A stretch of DNA of 22,319 nucleotides. Source: 2-12-FULL-41-16 sp964390625 (lineage in GTDB: Bacteria > Patescibacteriota > Patescibacteriia > Magasanikbacterales > UBA922). Below the pieces are notes generated by a model. It was not told where the DNA came from. It saw only the letters and a program-made list of their open reading frames with translations, and did not search any database. Each line of letters opens with the position of its first letter. Within the stretch, counting starts at the first letter, position 1. Both the position numbers and the translations under genes were made by a program. The stretch is from NCBI GenBank assembly GCA_964390625.1, contig CAYMID010000012.1:1-22319 (forward strand), written 5' to 3'. Below, piece by piece: positions 13,674 to 20,921 of this stretch.

Positions 13674-14294
13674 ATGGATTATCTACCCCTTTTGCTCTAT
13701 TTCTTTATTACCATCCCGTCGGCTATTTTTCACGAGTATATGCACGGCTGGATGGCTGACCAGCTGGGGGACCCGACGGCCCGGTACGCTGGCCGCCTGA
13801 CCCTTAACCCCAAGTCTCATATTGACCCGATTGGGACGCTTTTGTTGCCTTTGTCGCTGTTTTTTATGAGCGCGGGTAATTTGCTTTTTGCCTACGCCAA
13901 GCCTGTGCCTTATAACCCTTATAACCTCCGCAACCAGCGTTGGGGTTCGGTGGCAGTAGCTTTGGCTGGCCCAGGTGGCAACTTTGTCCTGGCGTTTATT
14001 TTTGGCTTAATGACGCAGTTTTTTGCTGGTTCGGTGCTGGGGATGGTACTGTCGATTGTGGTGTATGCCAACGTGGTCCTGGGGGTCTTTAACTGTGTGC
14101 CAATTCCACCTTTGGACGGTTCCAAGCTCCTCTACGCGCTCTTGCCACCTCGTTTGTCCGAGCAGGCCCAGGCGTTTTTTGATCGCTATGGCATCATCGT
14201 CCTGCTAGCCTTCATTTTCTTCTTCTCCAGTTGGATTTCGCCAGTAATTCGCGTGGTTTACAACTTTTTCACAGGAGGTCAAGGTTTGTTTTAG
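13674..14294 (+). CDS. Site-2 protease family (M50) membrane metalloprotease
   Basis: This intramembrane zinc metalloprotease of 206 residues has HEYMH (20-24, HExxH with catalytic Glu21) at the end of the first TM segment. The second motif, NCVPIPPLDG (140-149), supplies the third zinc ligand, Asp148. Hydrophobic segments near 4-18, 55-75, 92-115, 118-138 and 174-196 fit the family's six-TM core. It lacks the PDZ domain of RseP, so it belongs to the short SpoIVFB/Rip-like group. It probably cleaves membrane-embedded regulators or leftover signal peptides; the substrate is unknown. The ATG at 13674 places HExxH correctly and matches the promoter, whereas the longer upstream frame runs back through rpmB. 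Confidence 0.9.
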   Translation: MDYLPLLLYFFITIPSAIFHEYMHGWMADQLGDPTARYAGRLTLNPKSHIDPIGTLLLPLSLFFMSAGNLLFAYAKPVPYNPYNLRNQRWGSVAVALAGPGGNFVLAFIFGLMTQFFAGSVLGMVLSIVVYANVVLGVFNCVPIPPLDGSKLLYALLPPRLSEQAQAFFDRYGIIVLLAFIFFFSSWISPVIRVVYNFFTGGQGLF

Positions 14295-14346
14295 GGTGGG
14301 GGTTGGTAGATGGGGTCCTAAAAGCCACAAATGAAAACTTACTTTT

Positions 14347-14378
14347 TTGGTACATAATCGGTACAAAGTATGTACCAA
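14347..14378. repeat. Inverted repeat between the M50 gene and the str operon
   Basis: TTGGTACATA (14347-14356) and TATGTACCAA (14369-14378) are perfect 10-bp arms around a 12-nt spacer that itself contains GGTAC. Another small inverted repeat, GGTAA...TTACC (14382-14398), follows with a T-run inside it. It could be an operator or a weak terminator. Apart from these, 14295-14440 holds no gene I can support. Confidence 0.5.
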
Positions 14379-14444
14379 ATTGGTAAGGTTTTTTTACCTT
14401 TTCGTTTTTGATAAAATAGCCTATAGGTCCCGCCATCCGCTGGC

Positions 14445-14473
14445 TTGACAAAAAATCCCCCCTGGGCTATAAT
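14445..14473 (+). promoter_or_regulatory. Strong consensus promoter of the str operon
   Basis: A perfect TTGACA (14445-14450) and a perfect TATAAT (14468-14473) are 17 bp apart, the best promoter in the window. The transcript should start near 14480, about 140 nt before rpsL. Confidence 0.92.
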
Positions 14474-14479
14474 CGCCCC

Positions 14480-14610
14480 AGCTTATTCGCTTGAATAAGG
14501 CCAGAACGGAGTATCTCCCCAACGGGAGAGAAGAACGATTTCCCAATCGTGCCGTTCGGAAAAGGTTTTACCGAATTTCCGAACCCGTCTCTTGGCGGGT
14601 TTTATTTATT
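14480..14610 (+). promoter_or_regulatory. Structured rpsL leader RNA with a terminator-like hairpin
   Basis: The segment folds into successive perfect stems: CTTATTC/GAATAAG (14482-14499); a three-way junction closed by GAACGG (14504-14509) and CCGTTC (14552-14557) and containing TCTCCC/GGGAGA (14514-14529) and ACGATT/AATCGT (14535-14550); then CGGAAA/TTTCCG (14557-14581, sharing one base with the junction stem). Last comes AACCCG/CGGGTT (14582-14601) followed by a T-rich run ending 12 nt before the rpsL ATG. No other promoter lies between it and rpsL, so it is most likely an attenuating leader that controls ribosomal protein and EF-G synthesis. A stand-alone small RNA is possible. I match it to no known riboswitch. 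Confidence 0.7.
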
Positions 14611-14621
14611 TTCATTTGGCT

Positions 14622-15050
14622 ATGCCAACAATGAACCAAATCTTGCGCAAAGGTCGTGCACCTTTGGTCGCCAAGTCAAAGTCTCCGGCTTTGCAGTTTA
14701 CGTACGATAGTTTGCACCGCAAGCGCACCGAGTTGCGTCGCGGCGCCCCATTTAAGCGTGGTGTATGTACCAAGGTGTACACAACCACCCCAAAGAAGCC
14801 TAACTCGGCTTTGCGTAAAGTCGCCAAGGTTCGCCTTTCAAATGGTATGGAAGTTATTGCTTACATTCCAGGTGAAGGTCACAACTTACAGGAACACTCC
14901 ATCGTACTCATCCGCGGTGGTCGTGTAAAAGACTTGCCAGGTGTACGCTATCACATTGTGCGTGGTGTATACGATACTCAGGGCGTGGCTAACCGCAAGC
15001 GCAGTCGTTCGATCTACGGTGCCAAGCGTGCCAAGGCTGCTAAGAAATAA
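14622..15050 (+). CDS. rpsL: 30S ribosomal protein uS12
   Basis: This decoding-centre protein of the small subunit has 142 residues. It contains KRGVCTKVYTTTPKKPNSAL (the decoding loop, Lys58/Lys59), PGEGHNLQEHSIVLIRGG and VKDLPGVRYH (102-111). The lysines usually changed in streptomycin resistance are wild type. Compared with E. coli S12 it has an N-terminal insertion of about 15 residues (near 25-41), as in Gram-positive bacteria. The ATG at 14622 gives the family N-terminus MPTMNQILRKGR. It is first in the str operon, 21 nt before rpsG, with no Shine-Dalgarno visible. Confidence 0.98.
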   Translation: MPTMNQILRKGRAPLVAKSKSPALQFTYDSLHRKRTELRRGAPFKRGVCTKVYTTTPKKPNSALRKVAKVRLSNGMEVIAYIPGEGHNLQEHSIVLIRGGRVKDLPGVRYHIVRGVYDTQGVANRKRSRSIYGAKRAKAAKK

Positions 15051-15071
15051 TGACCCTTTAACTTTGAATGT

Positions 15072-15551
15072 ATGTCTCGCGGAAAACAAGCTCCAAAACG
15101 GGTCATTATGCCTGACCCACGCTACCAGAGCGTTCTGGTTAGTAAATTCATCAATTGTTTGATGATTAGTGGCAAGAAAACAGTTGCTCAGAATATTGTA
15201 TACTCTACACTCGACCTGCTCGCTGAAAAGAAAGGCGAACCTGCACAGGTGTTGTTTGAAAAAATCATGGACGCAGTGCGCCCACAGGTAGAAGTTCGCT
15301 CCCGCCGTGTTGGTGGTGCTAACTACCAGGTACCAACCCCAATCTCAACCGATCGCCAGAATGCTTTGGCCTTCCGCTGGATTATTTTGGCTGCCAAGGC
15401 CCGTCGTGGTCACAGCATGGCCGAAAAATTGGTCGCTGAATTTAATGACGCCCTCGAAGGTTTGGGTGGTGCGGTAAAAAAGAAAGAAGATGTGCACCGC
15501 ATGGCCGATGCCAACAAAGCGTTCGCTCACTTTGCTCGTTTCAACCGCTAA
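15072..15551 (+). CDS. rpsG: 30S ribosomal protein uS7
   Basis: uS7 nucleates assembly of the 30S head by binding the 3' domain of 16S rRNA and contacts E-site tRNA. The 159-residue protein has the conserved segments DPRYQSVLVSKFIN, RSRRVGGANYQVP (about 77-89) and AKARRGHSMAEKL. Length is normal. It sits between rpsL and fusA as in most bacteria, so its classic autoregulation by leader binding is possible, although no mimic of the 16S site is obvious in the 21-nt gap. The start is an ATG preceded by T. Confidence 0.98.
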   Translation: MSRGKQAPKRVIMPDPRYQSVLVSKFINCLMISGKKTVAQNIVYSTLDLLAEKKGEPAQVLFEKIMDAVRPQVEVRSRRVGGANYQVPTPISTDRQNALAFRWIILAAKARRGHSMAEKLVAEFNDALEGLGGAVKKKEDVHRMADANKAFAHFARFNR

Positions 15552-15552
15552 T

Positions 15553-15566
15553 CAGTCATTAGACTG
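15553..15566 (+). other. Small intergenic hairpin between rpsG and fusA
   Basis: CAGTC and GACTG form a 5-bp stem around ATTA, 2 nt after the rpsG stop. It is too short to terminate but could affect coupling or RNA processing. The pyrimidine-rich stretch that follows up to the fusA ATG is the opposite of a Shine-Dalgarno. Confidence 0.4.
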
Positions 15567-15581
15567 TAACCCCTTCTCCTT

Positions 15582-17657
15582 ATGCCTAGAGAATATTCTC
15601 TCGACAAAACCCGTAATATCGGGATCATGGCCCACATTGACGCTGGTAAGACAACCACGACTGAACGTGTGTTGTTTTACACTGGTCGCAAACACAAAAT
15701 CGGTGAAGTACATGAAGGTGCTGCCGAAATGGACTGGATGGAACAGGAAAAGGAACGTGGTATTACGATTACGTCGGCTGCCACTACCTGTTTCTGGAAA
15801 AATCACCGCATTAACATTATTGACACTCCGGGTCACGTAGACTTCACGGTTGAAGTTGAACGTTCGCTCCGTGTGCTCGATGGTGCTGTAGCGTTGTTTG
15901 ATAGTTCGCAGGGTGTAGAACCACAATCCGAAACTGTGTGGCGCCAGGCCGACAAGTACCGCGTGCCTCGCATTTGTTTTTCCAACAAAATGGACAAGAT
16001 TGGCGCTGATTTTTACATGACGCTCAAGTCCATTAAGGAGCGCTTGAACAAAAAAGCCGTGGCGATCCAGTTGCCAATTGGTGCTGAATCAACTTTCTCG
16101 GGCATTATCGACCTCATTGAAATGAAGGCCTTTAAGTTCGAGGGTGACCATGGTATGAATATCATCCCATTCGACATTCCTGCCGACCTGTTAGATGATG
16201 CTAAAATGTACCGCACTGAACTTCTTGAAAAAGTTAGTGAAGCCAGTGACGAGCTCATGAACAAATATTTGAATGGTGAAGAGCTAACAATTGAGGAAAT
16301 CCGGGCTGCTATTCGTACTTTGGTGCTCAAAGACGAAATGTATCCAGTCATGTGTGGCTCAGCCTTGGGTAACAAGGGCGTACAGCTCATGCTCGATGCC
16401 GTGACCTACTATTTGCCAGCCCCATCTGATTCGCCATTGATTGTAGGTACTGATCCAGATGATGATGAAAAGAAAGTCGAAGTGCGCACGAACGACGACG
16501 AACCATTTGTTGGTTTGGCGTTCAAAATTGCCACTGATCCATTTGTGGGTAAGCTCGCTTTCTTCCGCGTGTATGCTGGTAAATTAGTTGCTGGCTCGTA
16601 TGTGATCAACACTCGTACTGGTGCCAAGGAACGTATTGGCCGCATCGTCCGTATGCACGCCAACTCACGCGAAGATGTAAACGAAGTATACGCCGGTGAA
16701 ATCGCCGCTGCGATTGGCCTTAAGAACACCATCACTGGTGACACCATCTGCGACGAAAAGCGCCCAGTTAAACTGGAAAACATCACCTTCCCAGAACCAG
16801 TTATCCACATTGCCATCGAGCCAAAAACCAAGGCTGACCAAGAGAAAATGGGTATGGCAATGCAGAAATTGGCCGAAGAAGATCCAACCTTCCGTATCCA
16901 TACTGACGAGGAAACTCTTCAGACCATTATCTCTGGTATGGGTGAATTGCACCTTGAAATTATCGTAGATCGCATGAAGCGTGAATTCGGGGTTGAGGCT
17001 AATGTTGGTGCGCCACAGGTTGCCTACAAGGAAACCATTCGTCAAAGTGCTGAAGCTGAAGGTAAATACGTTAAACAATCTGGTGGCCGTGGTCAATATG
17101 GTCACTGCTGGTTGCGTATTGAACCACTCGAAGAAGGTAAGGGCTTTGAATTCGTTGACGAAGTTAAAGGTGGTACAATTCCTCGCGAATTTATTCCAGC
17201 TATCCAAAAAGGTGTCCGCGAATCTGTGGACAAAGGTGTGGTGGCAGGTTTCCCATTGGTAGACGTTAAAGCCACTGTGTTTGACGGTAGTTACCACGAA
17301 GTTGACTCTAGTGAAGTTGCCTTTAAACTCGCTGGTAGCATGGCCTTCCAGGAGGCTGTTAAAAAAGCCAAGCCAGTTATCCTCGAACCAGTTATGGCGG
17401 TCGAAGTTACCACCCCAGAAGAATACATGGGTGATGTAATCGGTGACTTGTCAGCCAAACGTGGTCAGATTCAGGAAATGATGGACCGTGGTCAATCCAA
17501 AGTTGTTAAAGCTTTGGTCCCACTTTCTAGCATGTTTGGATATACCACCTCGCTCCGCTCCATGTCTCAGGGTCGTGCTAGTAGTGCGATGGAATTCCAT
17601 CACTACGCCGAATGTCCAAAGAATGTTGAAGCCGAAATCGTGGCTGGTAAAAAGTAA
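15582..17657 (+). CDS. fusA: Translation elongation factor G
   Basis: This GTPase drives tRNA and mRNA translocation on the ribosome and, with RRF, subunit recycling. The 691-residue protein shows G1 AHIDAGKTTTTE (17-28), switch I RGITITSAATT, G3 DTPGHVDF, G4 NKMDKIGADF and the domain IV tip region SGGRGQYGHCW. Domain V ends with SMSQGRASSAMEFHHYAE. All catalytic elements are intact, including His in DTPGH. It closes the rpsL-rpsG-fusA operon. The tuf gene that often follows is absent, and a strong terminator comes directly after. Confidence 0.98.
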   Translation: MPREYSLDKTRNIGIMAHIDAGKTTTTERVLFYTGRKHKIGEVHEGAAEMDWMEQEKERGITITSAATTCFWKNHRINIIDTPGHVDFTVEVERSLRVLDGAVALFDSSQGVEPQSETVWRQADKYRVPRICFSNKMDKIGADFYMTLKSIKERLNKKAVAIQLPIGAESTFSGIIDLIEMKAFKFEGDHGMNIIPFDIPADLLDDAKMYRTELLEKVSEASDELMNKYLNGEELTIEEIRAAIRTLVLKDEMYPVMCGSALGNKGVQLMLDAVTYYLPAPSDSPLIVGTDPDDDEKKVEVRTNDDEPFVGLAFKIATDPFVGKLAFFRVYAGKLVAGSYVINTRTGAKERIGRIVRMHANSREDVNEVYAGEIAAAIGLKNTITGDTICDEKRPVKLENITFPEPVIHIAIEPKTKADQEKMGMAMQKLAEEDPTFRIHTDEETLQTIISGMGELHLEIIVDRMKREFGVEANVGAPQVAYKETIRQSAEAEGKYVKQSGGRGQYGHCWLRIEPLEEGKGFEFVDEVKGGTIPREFIPAIQKGVRESVDKGVVAGFPLVDVKATVFDGSYHEVDSSEVAFKLAGSMAFQEAVKKAKPVILEPVMAVEVTTPEEYMGDVIGDLSAKRGQIQEMMDRGQSKVVKALVPLSSMFGYTTSLRSMSQGRASSAMEFHHYAECPKNVEAEIVAGKK

Positions 17658-17670
17658 GCTTAGGATCGAC

Positions 17671-17707
17671 AAAACAAAAAGAGGCCTGCGGGCCTTTTTT
17701 TGTTTTG
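17671..17707 (+). terminator. Intrinsic terminator of the str operon
   Basis: AAAAAGAGGCC and GGCCTTTTTTT form a stem around TGCG, followed by T-rich sequence. It ends 67 nt before the next start. Confidence 0.93.
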
Positions 17708-17723
17708 TTACCCGTGTCCATGC

Positions 17724-17729
17724 TATACT
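17724..17729 (+). promoter_or_regulatory. -10 box of the large secreted protein gene
   Basis: TATACT directly follows the terminator. No good -35 is seen at 16-18 bp (TGTTTT at best). The leader would be about 38 nt. Confidence 0.45.
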
Positions 17730-17773
17730 TTGGCCATTAATTCATAAACTGCGTTTGCAGAAAATTTTTCACT

Positions 17774-19597
17774 ATGATAGTGGCTTCGAAAAAGATTTTG
17801 GTTGGTACGTTGACACTTGTTTTGGCTGCAGCCCTTACGCCTGGGACCCTCTGGGCTGCAAGTCCAAAGTGTCCGAATTACGCGGGCAAGGTAGTTAAGG
17901 TTAAATCAGATTTTTGGTTAGTCCAAGACGGACAACGCCTTCACTTAGTAGATCGTGACGCCGCGGCTACTTGGGACAAGGTCATTGTTACGCCATCTGC
18001 AGCCTGTGCCACCACGGTTACGGCTTTGCCAGACGGCGGCACTCTCAGTTTTCGAGCAGGAACACGCTTGATAAAAAAGGCTGGTACAGATGCAGTCTAT
18101 GCATTGGGGCCAGACAACATCATTTATCCAATTAGTACTGCCGCTGCGGCAGAACAATGGTTTGGACGTAATTGGAGTAGACTAGTTAAAAGTATTCCAA
18201 CAGCTATCTTTGACAGTTATACGGTTGGCGCAGCGGTCACAGCGGAAAAAGCCCCAGAAGGCATTGTCGTGCGCGTGGCTGGCAAATCACAATTGTATCT
18301 TGTGCGCGACGGTCAACTAGTTAAGATTACTGGTCGCGTAAAAAACGCTATTTCCAAAAACGTACGCACAATAACCTCTGCTGTTTTTAATAAATTACCA
18401 CTCTCAGCGGCGGCTATTGATGGCGCTGATTTATTAAAGATTAAAGTAAATCCAGCTGGCGTGGCGATCGGTGAACAGATTTCATCAGAAACTAAGACCA
18501 CCACCAAATCGAACGATGACTCCCAAACTGAGTCTAAAACCGAGAGTAAAAAAGAAGAAAAAATTACAGACAGTAAGCAGGAATTTAACGGCGCCAACTA
18601 TACCGGACCATTTCCAGCCCCAGAAGGAATGGTATTAGAAGGTTACATTGGTAGTTCTAAATTTTTTGAACCAACAGGGTCTGGTATGTACCGTTTTGTG
18701 CCAAAGACCGACTCCGCTCGTTCAATTAATTGCCTCGATAACACTCGCACTGTATATAAGTCAAAGGGCAAGAATTATGATGCTGGTTTTAAAGCCGGGA
18801 TTACCTACGGTATCAAAGATGGTGGGGTAATTTTACCAACGTTCAATGATACGCCTCGCGGTGGTGGAAATGTTGGTAATCAGTATTTTAACGAGGGTTT
18901 CCGTGTTGGGTATAAGCATGGGTATGAGGTCGGTAATGATTTTGGGGTTTACTACGATTGTCGAACTTCGGCCTACAAGCCAGGCGATTACGATGCCGAT
19001 GGTTGGAGAAAAACTACTGGCTTTGATAAGGCAAAGAATTTAACCGCAGTCTACTTCCCAGGTGAGGTAGGTGGTTACGCTGGGGTAGGGAACACCTCTG
19101 GTGATGCCTATGCTTGGACCCTCAACACCATGACCGAAGGGTTGAGAATCGAGGACACAAAGTTGAACAAAGATAAGCCTGTGGTTAACCTGTCGCGCAT
19201 CGAAGTTATGGAATCAGTGCCAGAAGGGGCCGAAGTATCTATGACCATGGAGGCTGTTGCCAAAATGTCATACGACGCAGCCCTTAAGTATACAAATACA
19301 AAATACAATCGTATTTGTACCTTAACCGAACCAACAATTGAGACTAAAACATATGGCACAAACAGCTTTACACTTTTGACTTTTGTGCAAATCTGTAAAC
19401 CAGAGGCAAAACAAGAAGCAACTTGGAAGCTGCAGGCCTACGCCTTTGCCAAGGGTAAAAGCAGTGGCCATGTATTCACCACCACTTTCATTGATCCATT
19501 CAATCTAAAGAAACCAGGTGTAGACGAGTTTGATATGTCAAAATTGCCAAGCAATGATTTTATTGCTCAGTTTTTGACCAAGTTGCAGCTCAACTAA
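17774..19597 (+). CDS. Large secreted repeat protein with GX3 and calcium-loop motifs
   Basis: The 607-residue protein begins with a signal peptide (1 to about 28-29). Residues 31-225 carry degenerate repeats in which a Trp/Tyr-rich strand, a DG turn and a hydrophobic strand alternate, e.g. FWLVQDGQRLHLV, RAGTRLIKKAGTDAVYAL and WFGRNWSRLV. I recall this RxGTRL...D..VYA...W pattern in Patescibacteria surface proteins, so a cell-wall or surface role is likely. Cys33 and Cys78 may form a disulfide. A charged Ser/Thr/Lys linker (235-270) leads to a C-terminal domain with two glycine-every-fourth-residue runs (338-350 and 375-391) and a DYDADG loop (405-410) resembling calcium-binding DxDxDG. That domain is not recognised. 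A paralogue of its N-terminal half lies directly downstream. Confidence 0.82.
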   Translation: MIVASKKILVGTLTLVLAAALTPGTLWAASPKCPNYAGKVVKVKSDFWLVQDGQRLHLVDRDAAATWDKVIVTPSAACATTVTALPDGGTLSFRAGTRLIKKAGTDAVYALGPDNIIYPISTAAAAEQWFGRNWSRLVKSIPTAIFDSYTVGAAVTAEKAPEGIVVRVAGKSQLYLVRDGQLVKITGRVKNAISKNVRTITSAVFNKLPLSAAAIDGADLLKIKVNPAGVAIGEQISSETKTTTKSNDDSQTESKTESKKEEKITDSKQEFNGANYTGPFPAPEGMVLEGYIGSSKFFEPTGSGMYRFVPKTDSARSINCLDNTRTVYKSKGKNYDAGFKAGITYGIKDGGVILPTFNDTPRGGGNVGNQYFNEGFRVGYKHGYEVGNDFGVYYDCRTSAYKPGDYDADGWRKTTGFDKAKNLTAVYFPGEVGGYAGVGNTSGDAYAWTLNTMTEGLRIEDTKLNKDKPVVNLSRIEVMESVPEGAEVSMTMEAVAKMSYDAALKYTNTKYNRICTLTEPTIETKTYGTNSFTLLTFVQICKPEAKQEATWKLQAYAFAKGKSSGHVFTTTFIDPFNLKKPGVDEFDMSKLPSNDFIAQFLTKLQLN

Positions 19598-19607
19598 CGT
19601 ATCGATA

Positions 19608-19645
19608 TAAAACAAGACCCGCCTTAACAGCGGGTTTTGTTTTTG
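19608..19645 (+). terminator. Intrinsic terminator between the tandem paralogues
   Basis: ACCCGC and GCGGGT form a stem around a short loop, flanked by AAAACAAG and TTTTGTTTTT. It separates the two secreted-protein genes into different transcripts. Confidence 0.85.
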
Positions 19646-19660
19646 AAACCAGGGATATGT

Positions 19661-19675
19661 TATACTAACTATACT
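19661..19675 (+). promoter_or_regulatory. Tandem -10 boxes of the second secreted protein gene
   Basis: TATACT occurs at 19661-19666 and again at 19670-19675, 15 nt before the ATG at the nearest. The -35 is weak at either spacing (TGTTTT near 19638). Confidence 0.45.
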
Positions 19676-19690
19676 TTAATTATACATAGT

Positions 19691-20350
19691 ATGCATAAAA
19701 GAAATATTGGTTTTGTTGTTGGTTTAATGGTTGCCTTGGTTACACCAGTCGCCAGTTTTGCAGCCTCGTGTCCAGATTACACAGGAAAAATTATCGAAAC
19801 TAAGACTGGTTTGTGGTTGGTTCACGAGGGTCAGCGGTGGCCTTTGGTTGAACGTGAGGTTGCTAGTACTTGGCAAAAGCCAATTTACCCCGCAAACGCT
19901 GCCTGTGCCGAGGCAATTCCTCTCAGTAGTGGCCTAGTTGGGTATCGGGCCGGCACTAGATTGCTTAAGCAGGTGGATACAGACGCTATTTACGCAATTG
20001 GCCGCAATGGCATGATTCATTTGATTGATAGTCCAGAAGTCGCAGCGCATTGGTTTGGGCCTCAGTGGGGCAAGCTGGTCCGTATAGTGCCAGCCACTGT
20101 TTTGTCAGGGTATAAAGTCGGGGAGCCGGTGAATCCTAGTACGCTCCCAGATGGCTTTATTGTACGTACAGCGGCTAAACAGGTGTGGTATGTGGTCCGT
20201 GACGGTAAGCTAGTGCGAATCACTGGTCTCGTGCCGCCAGCTATTTATAACAATACTCGCATGATCACCCCGGCCGTGTTTGCCGCCTTTGCGATGGACA
20301 CCAAAACAGTCACTGCCCAAGAATTATTAACCGCCACCACGCCACGTTAA
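19691..20350 (+). CDS. Secreted repeat protein, short paralogue of the upstream gene
   Basis: The 219-residue protein has a signal peptide (cleavage near residue 25, SFAAS) and one copy of the repeat region also seen in the upstream protein. Matching landmarks are CPDYTGK, LWLVHEGQRW, YRAGTRLLKQVDTDAIYA (85-102), HWFGPQWGKLVR and VVRDGKLVRITG. The cysteine pair, Cys27 and Cys72, is conserved in both. The C-terminal GX3/calcium-loop domain and its linker are missing, so this looks like a tandem duplication followed by loss or gain of the second half. The ATG at 19691 lies just after the signal-peptide-proximal promoter; the longer frame upstream would start inside the terminator. It is probably a cell-surface protein, function unknown. 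Confidence 0.82.
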   Translation: MHKRNIGFVVGLMVALVTPVASFAASCPDYTGKIIETKTGLWLVHEGQRWPLVEREVASTWQKPIYPANAACAEAIPLSSGLVGYRAGTRLLKQVDTDAIYAIGRNGMIHLIDSPEVAAHWFGPQWGKLVRIVPATVLSGYKVGEPVNPSTLPDGFIVRTAAKQVWYVVRDGKLVRITGLVPPAIYNNTRMITPAVFAAFAMDTKTVTAQELLTATTPR

Positions 20351-20354
20351 TTGT

Positions 20355-20921
20355 ATGTTTGTTTTTCCGGCTACAAATGCTCCGGCTGCCTTACCTACAA
20401 ACCAGGCTGGTCGTTTGGCCACTGATCAGTTCGAAGCAATCCAATTAATTTTTCGCAATCGCGGCAAGGTTGGTCTAATAATCGCTGGCAGTGCTCTATT
20501 TTTAGCAGCAATTTCTAGTTTGGGTTTATTACTGCCTTCTTCTGAGCCAACAAATTCGGGTACAACTATTTTGTTGGCAATATTTAGCGCGATTTGGTTT
20601 TTCGATGCAACGTGGGGTGTGTGGATATACCGTGCATCCAAAAAAGCTCAGACCGAACTAACAACCGGTGTGATGGTAAAAAGTACAACCGGTGTGCCTA
20701 ACAAATATAATTATGGTACCGCCGTTCGTGTGGCTGGTGCAACCCACACTATGATCACACGACATGGCTGGATTAAGGTGAATGGTGAATCATATGGTGT
20801 TTTGCAGGGCGAATTGTATCAGCAGATTTCCGACACCAACCAAGGCGCATTTTATTACGTTGACATGCCGCGCGTACCAGGCTTTAAACCAAAGTTAGTG
20901 GTCAACTATCATTTGGTATGA
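20355..20921 (+). CDS. Two-TM membrane protein of unknown function
   Basis: This 188-residue protein has hydrophobic segments at about 40-60 and 70-92 with a short polar loop, and a soluble C-terminal part (95-188). I recognise no family. The short N-terminal stretch and basic residues between the segments (RASKKAQ) suggest that both ends face the cytoplasm. The soluble part contains the motif TTGV twice, from a 12-bp direct repeat (20661-20672 and 20685-20696). Its last codons overlap the start of trmD (ATGA at 20918-20921), so translation is probably coupled. It starts 4 nt after the previous stop and shares that transcript. Confidence 0.72.
   Translation: MFVFPATNAPAALPTNQAGRLATDQFEAIQLIFRNRGKVGLIIAGSALFLAAISSLGLLLPSSEPTNSGTTILLAIFSAIWFFDATWGVWIYRASKKAQTELTTGVMVKSTTGVPNKYNYGTAVRVAGATHTMITRHGWIKVNGESYGVLQGELYQQISDTNQGAFYYVDMPRVPGFKPKLVVNYHLV

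Noticed and set aside
14622..15050. Streptomycin-resistance allele of S12
   Set aside because: The usual lysines in TTPKKPNSALRK and the VKDLP segment are wild type.
16665..17297. 210-codon minus-strand frame inside fusA
   Set aside because: It has no family features and lies over the conserved EF-G sequence; its length reflects codon bias of the real gene.
20661..20696. 12-bp direct repeat as a mobile-element footprint
   Set aside because: It lies in frame within a coding sequence and encodes TTGV twice; no insertion lies between the copies.
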